Below, piece by piece: positions 49,942-60,717 of a DNA stretch of 64,000 nucleotides. The DNA lies in NCBI GenBank assembly GCA_030068145.1, contig JAPJBO010000698.1:1-64000 (forward strand), read 5' to 3'. The notes below the pieces were generated by a model. The model was not told the origin of the DNA, did not search any database, and was given only the letters and a program-made list of their open reading frames with translations. Every line of letters starts with the position of its first letter. Position 1 is the stretch's first letter. This DNA is from Diplonema papillatum (taxonomy: Eukaryota; Euglenozoa; Diplonemea; Diplonemida; Diplonemidae). The position numbers were made by a program, and so were the translations under genes.

Positions 49942-51671
49942 TTGAGTTCTTTTAAGTACATGAACCACACGGATTAACATGCACTGCCTTGAAAGTCAGG
50001 TTATCGGATGACGTCGTCACCTGCCATCGCGTCGTCAAGGTCGAGCATTTGTGGAGCTAGCGGGGTTTGGCTTTCTTGCGACCAGAGACTGAGTCGGCGA
50101 GTACGAGGGCGGGCACGTGTGCCCGTTTTTGACTTTCGAGGGCATTGGCGTGCCCGTGGTCCCCGGTCGTTTCTGAGAGCTGCTTGCCCTCGGAACCTTC
50201 TTCTTCCTTCGATGCACCCCTGACTCGGGGGTGGTCGCCTTCGTCTTCTTCCGCTTGCGGCCGGCGATCGGGCCTTCCTTCGGGGTGCCAAGCACCCTCT
50301 TCTTCAGCGCTGGTCGTTCGCTGGTTCCTGGCGTTGGTGGCGGCCTCTTGGTCGCCCGTCCGGTTGCCGCCGTCTCCTTTTTCGTTGCCGCGAGCGGCGC
50401 TCGCGCCGCTCGCTTTCCTAATGGCGTCTCCCGCTGTACACCCACCTGGGTGGGTGAGGAGGGCCTCTTCTTCTTGTTGCGTCCGGGGGTTGACTGGACG
50501 TTCGGCTTGTTGGACTGGTGGTGGCCGCGGCTGCAACATGCCGCCGGTCGCCTCTGCGTCAGCGTAGGGAGCCTTTTGCACTCTTGGCAGGTTCCTCTGC
50601 CATGCGTGCGGCAGGCATGATGCCCGCTGCGGCAACACGCCGCCGCCGTCTTGCACTCGCCGCACTTCGTCGTGCTGTGCTCTGTGCACACCGCGATCGG
50701 CTGCCCATCGTTCGCGTGGTGATGGTGCCGGCAGCACATCTCTACCGTGGGAACGTCCCTTCGGACGAGTGCTCTGCACGCCTCACACTTCCCTTTGTGA
50801 TGGGTCGCGCACGTGACGAGTGCCTTCTCTATACCGACACCCGGCATATGCACGGGGTCTGGGTGCAGTTGTGGTGGGGCAGGCAGGGCCCACCTCGCCG
50901 CTCTCCCGATCGTCCAGTCAGGGTACGTCGGGCACTGCGTCCCTACATCGCTTCCTTTCACTTGTTCCTCAAGTATCGTCCCCGTGTGTGCCTCGCGAAA
51001 GCGTGGCCTGGGCCGTATACCCGATATCCCCGTGATGCCCATGAACGACAGCGACGTCGTCGGGCACACCCTCTCTCCTCTCATGCAGCTTCCCAGCCCT
51101 TGCTGTGCCGCCAGCTTGTCCAACGCGCTCATCATGCAGCGCAGGACGTTTCCCCGTTCTCTCACCCCCTTCGGCGCATTCCCGTGCAGCGGCATGCTGA
51201 GGCCCGAGAAGAGTTCAAAGTCGATCGCAAGCTCCAGCATTGACGCCTGCCCGTTCTCGGTCCATTGCATGTCCGACAGCCACGCTACCAACGCATAAAA
51301 CGTCGGTAGTCCCCAGGTCTTGTTCCGTTCCCACGTCCATGCCGGGGCAATCCGCGCGAAGGGGTGGTCAAATTTCTCGGCAGGCATCGCATTCGCTCTC
51401 GACCAGGGGGTCGTGGGGTTCCTGGCCACCCAGCCACGTGCTTCGAGCCCAGCCCGTTCCGCAAGGATTTCAGCCATCATCTCCTGGAGCCGCCTCGAGA
51501 ATTGGGCATTCTCGGGTACTACCACACCGTGTTCCAGCGTGCATCTGGGCCAGTCGGCCCGGTTGGCTGCCATCAGCTCGGCATGTGCCTCTCGTCGCCG
51601 TATGTGCGAGTACGCTCCGCAGTCCCAGAAAACGTGTTTCTCGTCCTCGGTGTCGCCGCTTTTGTTAAGCA
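49942..51671 (-). mobile_element. 5'-truncated LINE with Cys/His-rich C-terminal ORF
   Basis: Minus-strand element consisting of the ORF below plus a 3' UTR (about 49942-50034). The last 170 bases (49942-50113) are almost identical to 51671-51845, a second, more severely 5'-truncated copy immediately upstream, in the same orientation. A short truncated 3' piece adjoining a longer one is typical of LINE 5' truncation. Confidence 0.75.
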
Positions 51672-51672
51672 T
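50035..51672 (-). pseudogene. C-terminal part of a LINE ORF with tandem Cys/His motifs and basic tail
   Basis: The ATG at 51672 is created at the junction with the neighbouring copy, so this is the 3' part of a longer ORF (545 codons remain). It begins with DTEDEKHVFWDCGAYSHIRRR, the zinc-knuckle (H...C...R) that follows the RT/RNase H region in many LINE proteins. Residues about 275-395 hold three repeats of the form C-x2-H-x(4)-K/T-C-x2-C...CC-x(2-3)-HH (ending RHHHH, RSGHH, SRGHH), probably zinc binding. Residues about 400-545 are very rich in Lys/Arg/Pro/Thr. RT and endonuclease are absent, so it is not autonomous. No stop interrupts it, suggesting a recent insertion. Confidence 0.7.
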
Positions 51673-51845
51673 TGAGTTCTTTTAAGTACATGAACCACAT
51701 GGATTAGCATGCACTGCCTTGAAAGTCAGGTTATCGGATGCCGTCGTCACCTGCCATTGCGTCGTCAAGGTCGAGCATTTGTGGAGCTAGCGGGGTTTGG
51801 CTTTCTTGCGATTCCAGAGACTGAGTCGGCGAGTACGAGGGCGGT
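51671..51845 (-). repeat. second 3'-end copy of the same LINE
   Basis: About 97% identical to 49942-50113, from the AATTGAGTTCTTTTAAGTAC end to GGCGAGTACGAGGGCGG. Head-to-tail with the longer copy. Confidence 0.9.
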
Positions 51846-53095
51846 TATTGTTAAGCAGCGGCTGCCAAAACTTGCCGTGACACCTATGATCAAAGTAAAG
51901 GAGGAAAGAAGAGTGACGCCTGGGGGGCAAAAGCATTCGACGAAATAAAATGGGGACTTTACCGATAATACACCTGCATATTTATCGATTACCATGGCAT
52001 ACTTTAAGCGTGAAGTAAAGCGGGTAGGACAAAAACGTGTTGCACACCGGGTGCTGATGAGTGCGGGTTCGGCATTCACGATTCGCCAGGAACTATGTCG
52101 TTGCTCCCCGTAAGCTGCGCACGTGTCAACATCTGACTGAAAAGTCAAACAAGCAGCAGCGTCACTGTGGCTGGGTGACGAGCGTTGTGCAGCTCACAGA
52201 CAAAAGCGGAAAGCAAATTGCTGTGCAAACACGCTTTGAAGACTTGACGGGGGCGAAGGTATTGCGCGCACCTGCGTACAATGCACAGGCGAAACAACGA
52301 AAGTTGGACGATGCGGTGTCTACGGCTTCCTTCGGTCAGCTGAGGTATGACCTGACACATCTTAACGGCTTCCTTCGGTCAGCTGAGGTATGACCTGACA
52401 CATCTTAACAACTAAACTCCGGAAGCCTGGCTGACGTCCTGACCGAAGAAGCCGATGCCGACCGGCAGTTCGTCTCGGCTGTTCTAGCCTCTCCGCCTCA
52501 AGGAACTCGTTCGCTCTCATTCCGCGTTTTGCATCTTTGGACGGCACATTCGTGCGAATGGACTAAGGTGGTGGACTGACGCAAATGATGGGATGGTCCC
52601 TCTACGGTTGGGGATCTACAGTGGTGGGACCGCTGATGCACGGCGTTCATTCGTTGCACTGAGGAGAGGTGCACTTGAGAACAGAGAAAAGATCCCCCAA
52701 ACTCGATAGTGCGACACAACAACATGCTGAAAACTCACCCTGAGAACCGCCACTCTCGGAAAGAGCATAAGGGCAAAATGACCTCAAAATGTGGCCCGAA
52801 AATTGATCCAAAACTTCGACCCGTAAATCTGACCCAAAAATTTGACTCAAGCCCCTGAGTCAAATTTCACCCAAAATACACTCAAAAAATATGTCAGGTG
52901 TATTAACGGTAAAAACATATGAAGTATTATGTGGTAAGAAAAAATATGTCAGGTGTAGTAACGGTAATCAGAAAATACAAAAGTGCATTAAGTTAATTTA
53001 ACGGTAAAGTCCCAAGCGGTGCCGTCTCGGTTAAACGCTTTGTCGTCTTGAGAGTGCGCGCGGGTCTTCACTACTGCAAATGAGACGCGCGCCTT
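51846..53095. other. no gene seen; one 43-bp tandem duplication
   Basis: 52325-52410 contains GGCTTCCTTCGGTCAGCTGA...CACATCTTAAC twice in tandem (43-bp unit). 52890-52990 holds two copies of AAAAATATGTCAGGTGTA(T/G)TAACGGTAA. No supported coding region. Confidence 0.5.
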
Positions 53096-53096
53096 C

Positions 53097-53157
53097 TTTT
53101 TAGAGTGAAAGTTCGCTTGAAACTCCGGGGGTTTAAAGTCTCCGGGTGACCTTCGTC
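53097..53157 (+). repeat. dispersed AGAGTGAAAGTTCGC...CTCCGG motif, best copy
   Basis: TTTTTAGAGTGAAAGTTCGC, TTGAAACTCCGGGGG, TTTAAAGTCTCCGGGTGACC. Used as the reference for the family. Confidence 0.8.
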
Positions 53158-53894
53158 CTTTTGGGAAGATATCCTTTGCTCTGAGTGTCGTAATTCAATA
53201 CCGTCGGGCGGTATCTGGGATAGAAAGCCGCCCTGGTTTGTTGCGCATTAGTGTGCTACCATCGACCCCGATGGTTGAAGGTCGGTGTCTATGAGACCTT
53301 TGTTTTAGAGTTAAATGGTGGTCCACAGTAGAAAATTAAACTTCCCATGAACTTCCCAAGTACACGCCAAATAGGGTAAAATGGCGATTTCTGGCGATGT
53401 TTTGCGTTTTGTACTTCCCGTGAACTTTCCAAGTACTTCTCGAGTACACCCCTTGTAAGGTCACCGGATCACATCATCAAAGTTCGCTTGAAGATTCCGG
53501 GGTTTTTTTGTTGGACAGTTGTCTTCTTCTAGACTGTCGCTGAAGATTTATTGTTCTCTAACCAGCGGTTATTCCAAACACTATTTTGAGGGCTGAACCC
53601 GTTTTCTTCCTCTGGCAGAAAACAAGGCGCGGGGCCTGTCGTGGTTGCTGTGTTCACCTCGCAGACCTTCCTTGGTGGAGCCCGCGCTTGGAGATCTGGC
53701 CACAACCCCCGACGGAATATTCCTTGGTCGGAAAGGACTGCGTGGTTTTGGTTCATTGGCTTACTTGTTCGTTGTCGAAGACTTCGCCAGGCCCATTTTC
53801 GGAGTTTGTTCCTATTTGGCGGAACCATGGTTTTCCACCAGAGAAGAAATGCGTAGTTTTGTTTTATTCTTGAAAGATACTCGAGGGACTGCCT

Positions 53895-54125
53895 TGTGCT
53901 CATTTCGAAGGAGGCTAGAGGGGGAGAAAACAATACAACTGCAAAGTGGGTCCTTTTGTCGAACGCCTACACCCGCCACTAAACCCAGATTTGCCTGTGT
54001 TTCGTGTGGGCTACAGCACGTTTACCTCGTTTGAGATTGGAATATTGTTGCGATAGTGAAGAGCCATCAGCATGCTAGTTTGAGATTTCGCAATTGGCAG
54101 TCTCCTCAAGTATTTCCTGCAAAAG
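53895..54125. repeat. dispersed repeat G, copy 1
   Basis: GAAGGAGGCTAGAGGGGGAG, CCCGCCACTAAACCCAGATT, TGTTTCGTGTGGGCTACAGC, GGCAGTCTCCTCAAGTATTT, GCAGGTGCCTATACAAA. The second copy at 62224-62412 has the same blocks. Both are preceded at a distance of 110-420 bases by an AAAGTTCGCTT motif. Confidence 0.85.
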
Positions 54126-54139
54126 CAGGTGCCTATACA

Positions 54140-56070
54140 AACAGAGAGAGAGAGAGACGAGTTAGAGTGCAGGGACCATCTCTCCCAAACAAAAAACGTC
54201 CTGTCTCTAACAGTCTTATTTGTTGATTTGTTTTGCTCTACGGGGGTTCTCCCCCCACATCCCTCCTTTTTTTTTGTTGAAGTTTTTCGGTTTCGTTCTT
54301 TTACTGCGTATCGGGATGAATTAATTGCGTGGTGAGGTGGGTGCGGACGTGACGAATGGAGTCGTCGCGTCTCGAATCCAGGGAAGAGGAGGAGGGGCTG
54401 TGTGGCGGGGAACGTAAGAACGTGCTCGGAATGGTTTGCTCGCAAAGACGGTGTCCTCATCTGCTCCACGCGGGCGGGCTTTCGGGGACGCGGCAATCGT
54501 TGCGCAGCGTTGCAAAAATGTCATGCTCAGTGACGCTACCGATTTTGCAACGCTCAACACATGGAAATACCGAGTCCGTTTGTCGCAAAACTCTGAGTTG
54601 CTCATCCTTGCCACTGCGGAGCGGGTTTTCTGGTCGAAGTGCATCACGTGTCTGGTAGCTCGTGGCGCCCTGTATAAGCTGAGGGAGTCCGCGCCTTCGC
54701 CCCATTTGCTGTGAGGGTGCGCACGGTATACAACCCGTGACGTACCATGGGCGGCCTTCGTTTGTACGTGCCGGGGGAGGACTAGCCGCTGGTGGTGATT
54801 GTTTTGGCAATCTTCTCCCAAAACGCCCAGCGCTCTCGATCGCTTTCGTTCCGGTCAAATCGCTAAACAATAAGGAAATGCGTCGTGTGGCGTGTTGCGA
54901 AAAACATTGTCTGTCGCATGGTATCAACATAACGTGTCGAATCATCTGTTATTTCCATATGGTGCGAAATAGGGCGTGCTGCTTTAAAAACAGAGGTCCA
55001 ATCGGTGGAGACGCAATCAAAGCGATCCCAACAAGCCCGCCTTCTCCAGCGTGGAACCTATCTGTAGACAGGACATCGATGCGAGCCTGGTGCGGCAGGT
55101 TGTCGGTCGTAGCTCGTCATAGCCAGGACCCATTACCAGAGCACAGACAAATCCCTTCGATGGGGGGGGAGTCGGGGAGAGAGACGGGGGTGTGGGGGAG
55201 GGGACGGGGCATATTAATCAATTTTTGCGGCTCTTTTCATTTCGCTTAGGCTCCTCTTTTTTGTTAGTGTGTTCCCGGCGATTTCTTCCTTCTCCTCGTC
55301 GACCTGCGCTAGTCCACCCCTATCCCCTGGAGCACCGAAGTGCCTGCTGCTGGGGCAGCAGGACAGACCTCGTCCAGGTGGGTAGTGTCACCTCCCCGAT
55401 GAGAGCTGATTGCCGGTTGTATGCGGGCAACGGTACCTTCATGCCCCCGACACCATCTGTGTGCTTCCAGTTAACGTCAAACGGGGGTTTCAAACATGAT
55501 GGCAATATCGAAAGCCCGCACCCACGCGGCGTTGACTGTGGCTGGTCTTTCCAATGGCTGCCTTGATGTTACTTTGATCAAACTCAGACTAATTTGAAAC
55601 TATCGTAGACTATCACAGGCGACCGTTAAAGCGAAGACTAATCCAAATTCTCGTAGACGATTCACAGGCGAATATAGTCAATCCCAGTGTATCAGCCGGG
55701 GGTGGACCCGGCTCGCTGCTTCAAAAAAAAAAAAAAAAAAACGAATGGTCTGGAACGGTTCGGAAGCCTTCCGAAAGTGACGGTCCGACCCGCATCAATG
55801 GCACAAGCGATTCGGGAGAACCCGCGGGTTGGTCGCTCGTTGGTTTATTCGACGGGGGTAATACCTGCAAAACGAGAGTAAAGGACTAGGAAGTGATTTG
55901 AGGGAGAGAGGCCCAGTTGCAGCATCCACACACAGGGGCTGGCCCCGGAACTGAAGCCCCAGCTCCGGAGAGCCCCCGGCGGCTGAGTATACGCGTTACT
56001 TCTTCTTTTTTTCCCCCCTCTAGCCCCCCGTCGACGCACTGTTAGCTGGTCTGTATCCTTCCTATAGACC
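54140..56070. other. no gene seen
   Basis: Contains (GA)n at 54140-54155, an internal fragment of repeat A (55050-55165), an A-run at 55723-55740, and GC-rich patches without a recognisable domain. Confidence 0.35.
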
Positions 56071-56077
56071 GTGAAGT

Positions 56078-56230
56078 ACACGGTGGGGTCCAGCCTCAGA
56101 AGCTGCAGTTAATACAGCGGGTGTCACACCCGCTTTTCGGGTGTGAATTTACCCACGTTTTGGGTGTAAATCACACTCACTTTTCGGACTCGGGCACCCT
56201 CTTTAACCCCAGCTTGCTGAGGCCCAGGCA
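56078..56230. repeat. dispersed repeat F, copy 3
   Basis: GTCCAGCCTCAGAAGCTGC, GTGTCACACCCGCTTTTCGG, ending AACCCCAGCTTGCTGAGG, an inverted relative of its start. Confidence 0.7.
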
Positions 56231-56234
56231 ACCC

Positions 56235-56963
56235 AATGCAGCTCCAGGGGATAGGGGTGGGCCTGATAGACCGTGGTGACGCCGTAAATGGATTAACAGT
56301 GGGTCTGCAGACGGTTCATTAAATCGCTGGCAATCTACGCGGGGAAGGTGCCTTTTGGGCCCAGTTGGATAACAAATGTAACTCCATTGCTAATACATGT
56401 CCGAAGAATCCAACTCGATTCAATACCGTGGCCTTGAAACTGCGGGGTCGAGGTGGATACAATTGACCGAGGTAGGAACCAACGCTAGCAATAGCAGCGG
56501 TGTGTGGATGAAACAGCTCAATCGAGTGATAGCACACAACTTCAAGTCGGTGCAAGCCCGCAAGAGCTTCTGTCCTATCAGCTTTTGACGGTAGTGTGAG
56601 TGGACTACCGTGGCTGTAACGGGTAACGGGGCTCGATTCAGAGGGAGCCTGAGAAAGGGCTTCCACTGCGGGGTCCCTCCACGGGGGCTTTCTTCTATTT
56701 CCGTCCGACGAGCCCGCCCGGAGGCGGATGCCTCAAAAAAAAAATTCCCTGTTGACAACTTGTGTCAGACTAGCCCACCACAATTGTTTTGGCCGGGGGG
56801 GTTCTCCCTTGAGACGAATTCTCCGAACGATCTTTGGAACTCACGCAATCCTTCGACACGTACCAACGAATGTTTATTTTCTTTTCTGACGGCAGCGACG
56901 CTGGAGCGAGTGTCAGACTAGCTCACCCGGAGGCAGCTGGTTTTTTTTTTTTTTTTTTAACGG
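56235..56963. other. no gene seen
   Basis: Short open frames only. Ends in a T-run (56941-56958) before the first hAT-like element. Confidence 0.35.
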
Positions 56964-56971
56964 TTTAGGCA

Positions 56972-58112
56972 CAGGGATTTACAAGGGGATTTCGGCCTAG
57001 AGCAATAGTCCATGTAGATGGACGGGTACCCGTCTTTTGCACCGGGGTGCCGAGCACGTGTTTGTCGACCCCCCAGACCCCCCCCCCCCAGTGGTGGTCC
57101 AGCCTGTCCAGCCACCCCAGCCAGCCCTGCAAAGTCGTTGAGGGCCCGAAAATTAGTGCCACCACTGTCCTCCACTGTGGATCACTATGCACCACCATGC
57201 GCTATCGTGTCACTGTGCACACCGCACTAGCGTGGATCACTGTGCATCACCGTGCATCACTGCGCACCGTGTATAGATTCCGAGCCAGATGTTCCAGAGG
57301 GTGGAGGGTGCAGCAGAGAGGTGGGAGAACCAGCAGTTGTCCGGCAAAGGGCGCGTGAGGGGGAAAACACAGCAGTTGGATTACAAGGAAGAGTTGGAGA
57401 ATAAGGGCATGGGGCGTCGTGCCAACTGCTCTCTCTTTGCGAGGACCGCCGACACGGCATCGAAGTACACCGAAGCCTTTGCGAACTTCAATAATGTTCG
57501 GCGTACGTTCGTGTACCGCAACGGGTCCTCGGCTTCGGGCTCGGGCTCTGAGTCCTCGCTTTCTGACGCATCGTCTTTGTCATTTTTCCTGACTGTCGGA
57601 TCCAGCATGAGATACTCTCTCATCAGCTGGTCAAGAAATTCTGGCGTCACGGAAGGGGGATTGTACGCCAAGAACAAACATTGGCGCACAGTTGAGTTCG
57701 ACAACCTGTTGCGGATGTACGTACGGTTTCGCTTCGTGAGGCTGGCTGGGTTGCCGTGCACTGTCTCTTCCAGGAGCTGAACAAGTTATGTTGCCCTAGC
57801 ATGTCCTTCGTTTTCCCCGGCATTGTCCCGGCCCCATCCTGAGTTGGGCGTGATAGAATCCACCACTGCGGTTGGAAGTTCGGCTGTGTCTCGCCGGGTT
57901 GGGCCGCTTGCTCGCCTCCATGACCCCCCCCCCCCTATGACCCCCCTGGGACCCCCTATGGACCCCATGACCCCCCCCCTATGGGCCCCCCCATGACCCC
58001 CTATGACTGCTGTGGTAGCCTACCCACACCCGCCAGCCCGTGGGATTTTTTTTTTTTTTTTTTTGAGGATGGACGGGTGACCCGCCCATCTAGACCGGCG
58101 TATAAATCCCTG
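56972..58112. mobile_element. hAT-like non-autonomous element, long copy (1.14 kb)
   Basis: TIR CAGGGATTTA at both ends, continuing as partly matching inverted sequence (GTAGATGGACGGGTACCCGTC versus its diverged complement). TTTAGGCA precedes it (56964-56971) and, after two extra G, follows it (58115-58122). Contains 560 bases (57347-57905) absent from the next copy. A T-run (about 20) lies near its right end. Confidence 0.85.
57381..57761 (-). pseudogene. ORF remnant inside the long hAT-like copy
   Basis: A 126-codon frame without ATG start. It contains a moderately hydrophobic first half, an acidic run (DDASESEDSEPEPEAED) and a helical LRYTNVRRTLLKFAKASVYF segment. No domain recognised. 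Because the element is hAT-like, it may be a relic of a transposase or accessory protein, but nothing in the sequence proves it. Confidence 0.35.
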
Positions 58113-58122
58113 GGTTTAGGCA

Positions 58123-58718
58123 CAGGGATTTATAAGGGGATTTCGGCCTAGAGCAATAGTCCATGTAGATGGACGGGTACCCGTCTTTTGCACCGGGGTG
58201 CCGAGCACGTGTTTGTCGACCCCCCAGACCCCCCCCCCCCAGTGGTGGTCCAGCCTGTCCAGCCACCCCAGCCAGCCCTGCAAAGTCGTTGAGGGCCCGA
58301 AAATTAGTGCCACCACTGTCCTCCACTGTGGATCACTATGCACCACCATGCGCTATCGTGTCACTGTGCACACCGCACTAGCGTGGATCACTGTGCATCA
58401 CCGTGCATCACTGCGCACCGTGTATAGATTCCGAGCCAGATGTTCCAGAGGGTGGAGGGTGCAGCAGAGAGGTGGGAGAACCAGCAGTTGTCCGGCAAAG
58501 GGCCGCTTGCTCGCCTCCATGACCCCCCCCCCCCCATGACCCCCCTGGGACCCCCTATGGACCCCCCCATGACCCCCTATGGGCCCCCCCATGACCCCCT
58601 ATGACTGCTGTGGTAGCCTACCCACACCCGCCAGCCCGTGGGTTTTTTTTTTTTTTTTTTTTTTTTTTTTGAGGATGGACGGGTGACCCGCCCATCTAGA
58701 CCGGCGTATAAATCCCTG
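58123..58718. mobile_element. hAT-like non-autonomous element, short copy (596 bp)
   Basis: Internal deletion derivative of the preceding copy (GGCAAAGGG joins directly to CCGCTTGCTCG). Ends CAGGGATTTATA and TATAAATCCCTG; flanked by exact 8-bp TTTAGGCA at 58115-58122 and 58719-58726, the length expected of hAT. A run of about 29 T lies near its right end. Confidence 0.9.
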
Positions 58719-58726
58719 TTTAGGCA

Positions 58727-59005
58727 GGACACTGCCTCTCATGCATGTTTGATGCTAGCATCAAGTCTTTCTTCGAAGAGGGGGGGGGAAGATACTCCCA
58801 AATGTTGCCTTTATTCGGACTTTGGTGCAAAGGCACGGCCTTGCAGCTAAACATGGGCTTTTGGCGTCCAAGATCGGTTCCAGAACTCGTTTGCCACCCT
58901 GGCAGTACCGCAGTACCCAAAATAGCCCCAAGACCCACCAGGTCTCCAACTCACCACGACTCGCCAGGTATCCAAAAAAGAAAATGGGAAAGGTATCTCC
59001 CCCCC
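58727..59005. other. no gene seen
   Basis: 3' flank of the SLC6-like gene; contains G- and C-runs at 58781 and 59000. Confidence 0.4.
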
Positions 59006-59008
59006 CCC

Positions 59009-60063
59009 CTACAACCCTCCCTCCGTCGGCTTCGCCGGCTCTGACTTGGGAAATCTTCGGGAGGGAGAAGGACTTCGGGGGGACAGCTGCTTCTTGGGAG
59101 ACTGCGGCTTCTTGTTGCGGGGCGACGAGAGCTGCGAGCCGTTGTCGGATCCAACGCAGCGCGGCGACGAGAGCGGCGTGTTGACGTCCGAGTCCTCAGA
59201 CTCCTCCCGGCACAGGTGCACGGGGATGGCGGAGGACCTGCGGCAGATGACGTGCCGCGACGGCTGGCCGGCGTAGTAGCTCTGGTGCAGGTGGTGCGCC
59301 GAGATGGTTGACACCAGCATCCGGTGGTCGGTCACCGAGCGCAGCGAGAAGACGACTGCCGTCACCAGCACGATCACCAGGCACGCCAGCACCACGGCCC
59401 ACCCGAAGATGGTCCGGCTGTCGTCGGGGAGGGAGGGGAGGAATTCGACGCAGTACGACGTGAAGGCGGAGACCGCGAAAAGGGGGATGAGCCCCGACCA
59501 GCAGGCCCTGTAGAACAGCACCGTGACGCTCTTCGACGTGACGCAGCGGTCCAGCTTGTCGAAGGAGTAGTCCACCGCGAGCATCAGGCACTCGAACCCG
59601 GCGACGATGATCAGCAAGACGCACGCGACTTCGAACGTCTTCTCGACGAACCCGGGGCCGGTTGCGGTGAAGGTGAGGCCGAACGATGCTGCGAAGACCG
59701 CGACGCCGCCGACGACTGTCCGCAGGCCCCTGCTCTGCACCCGGAGGAAGTTGGGGAGGGTGTCGTCGAGGGCGCAGGAGAACGACTCGAACCACATGAC
59801 CGGGGCGCCGAGCCCGACGGCAGCCACGCAGATGAACAGCAGGGCCGAGACCACCATCGCCGACTCGTCGCCGGTGCGGGCGGCGGTCGCGCTGAAGGAG
59901 ACGAGGGCGGTGCCGAAGCCGCACGAGTCGAGGACCGACGCGTACGAGCCGGGAGCCAGCTGCTTCTCGGCGGCCAGCCCGCCCAGCCCGGCGCCGACGG
60001 CGAGCGTCGACGCGACGCTGACCACCGTCCCGACCAGGCTGCACTTCAGGAACAGGCGGTCGG
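59009..60063 (-). CDS. SLC6/NSS-type transporter, C-terminal half (last exon)
   Basis: Sodium-coupled solute symporter of the plasma membrane by family; substrate not inferable. From DRLFLKCSLVG the chain follows the NSS layout from TM7 to TM12: TM7, then LGGLAAEKQ, CGFGTALVSF (TM8 start), VSALLFICVAAVGLG followed by WFESFSCALDDTLPNFL (the FF..LG....E...D..P signature after TM8), FAASFGLTFTATGPGF (TM9 and G-G-Y-like turn), and three more hydrophobic segments. The tail (about 90 residues) is cytosolic and Ser/Pro/Lys-rich with SPxK/R sites. Reading upstream (minus strand) a pyrimidine-rich tract ends in CACAG at 60064, a good 3' splice site exactly where family similarity starts; TM1-TM6 must lie on upstream exons not identified here. 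The open frame continues to an ATG at 60172, probably fortuitous. TAG stop. Confidence 0.65.
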
Positions 60064-60085
60064 CTGTGCGGGTGCGGGGGACTGT
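60064..60085 (-). promoter_or_regulatory. putative 3' splice site of the SLC6-like exon
   Basis: Minus-strand CAGTCCCCCGCACCCGCACAG precedes the first residue alignable to TM7 of NSS transporters. Inferred from sequence only. Confidence 0.5.
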
Positions 60086-60172
60086 TTGGTTGCGACAACC
60101 AAAATCTGCTTTTTCCCGGAGACGGTAATCATTATTTGCAACACCTAATCGTTGATTCCCTGATGAGTCCAT

Positions 60173-60700
60173 GTGGTCGATGTACTTACAAGTTCCCGGT
60201 GTTTCCCTGACTACTGTGGAAAGAGTAGGGTTGGCATGTTAAAGAGTTTTAGTAAAGAATACCTTCAGCCTTCGTTTCAAGCGAGCGGCAGAAGGTGATG
60301 AGGTTCCCTGTACCGACAGCTCCGAGACCAAGAAGCGCCTATTTCGTGGGTTGTATCGTGAAGGCGGTCTCGAAGAAAGTGGATAGAACGGCTGTTTTGA
60401 TTCGGAACCGGCTTTCCTGCTGGCACGTGTCGCTCAGTTCGGAAAATGCTATCTGCGATTGGAAAAAGTCTTCCTGTGAAGGCTGGGTACGTATCTCCTG
60501 GAGACCATCATCGAACACTCCATCGATTCCACCGCAACAGCTTCGGGCTTCGATGGAATAGCTGAGTCGCGGCCCTTGACAAAATAGAAATAGAAAAAAG
60601 GTGGTGCTGGTATGCTCCGCAATAGAAGTCAAGGGGTCCCGTCAACGATGGTGGGATGCCAAAAGGGGGCTACGCATACGCCACATGCAATGCGCCGTAC
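60173..60700. other. upstream region, no exon identified
   Basis: If the SLC6-like gene is complete, earlier exons should lie to the right on the minus strand. I see no convincing TM1-TM6 coding sequence here; they may be far upstream or lost. Confidence 0.4.
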
Positions 60701-60717
60701 TTCGCCAGAATCTTTCG

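Noticed and set aside
59196..60148. Frames overlapping the SLC6-like exon on both strands
   Set aside because: Arg/Gly/Asp-rich shadows; only the 59009-60063 minus frame shows membrane segments in family order.
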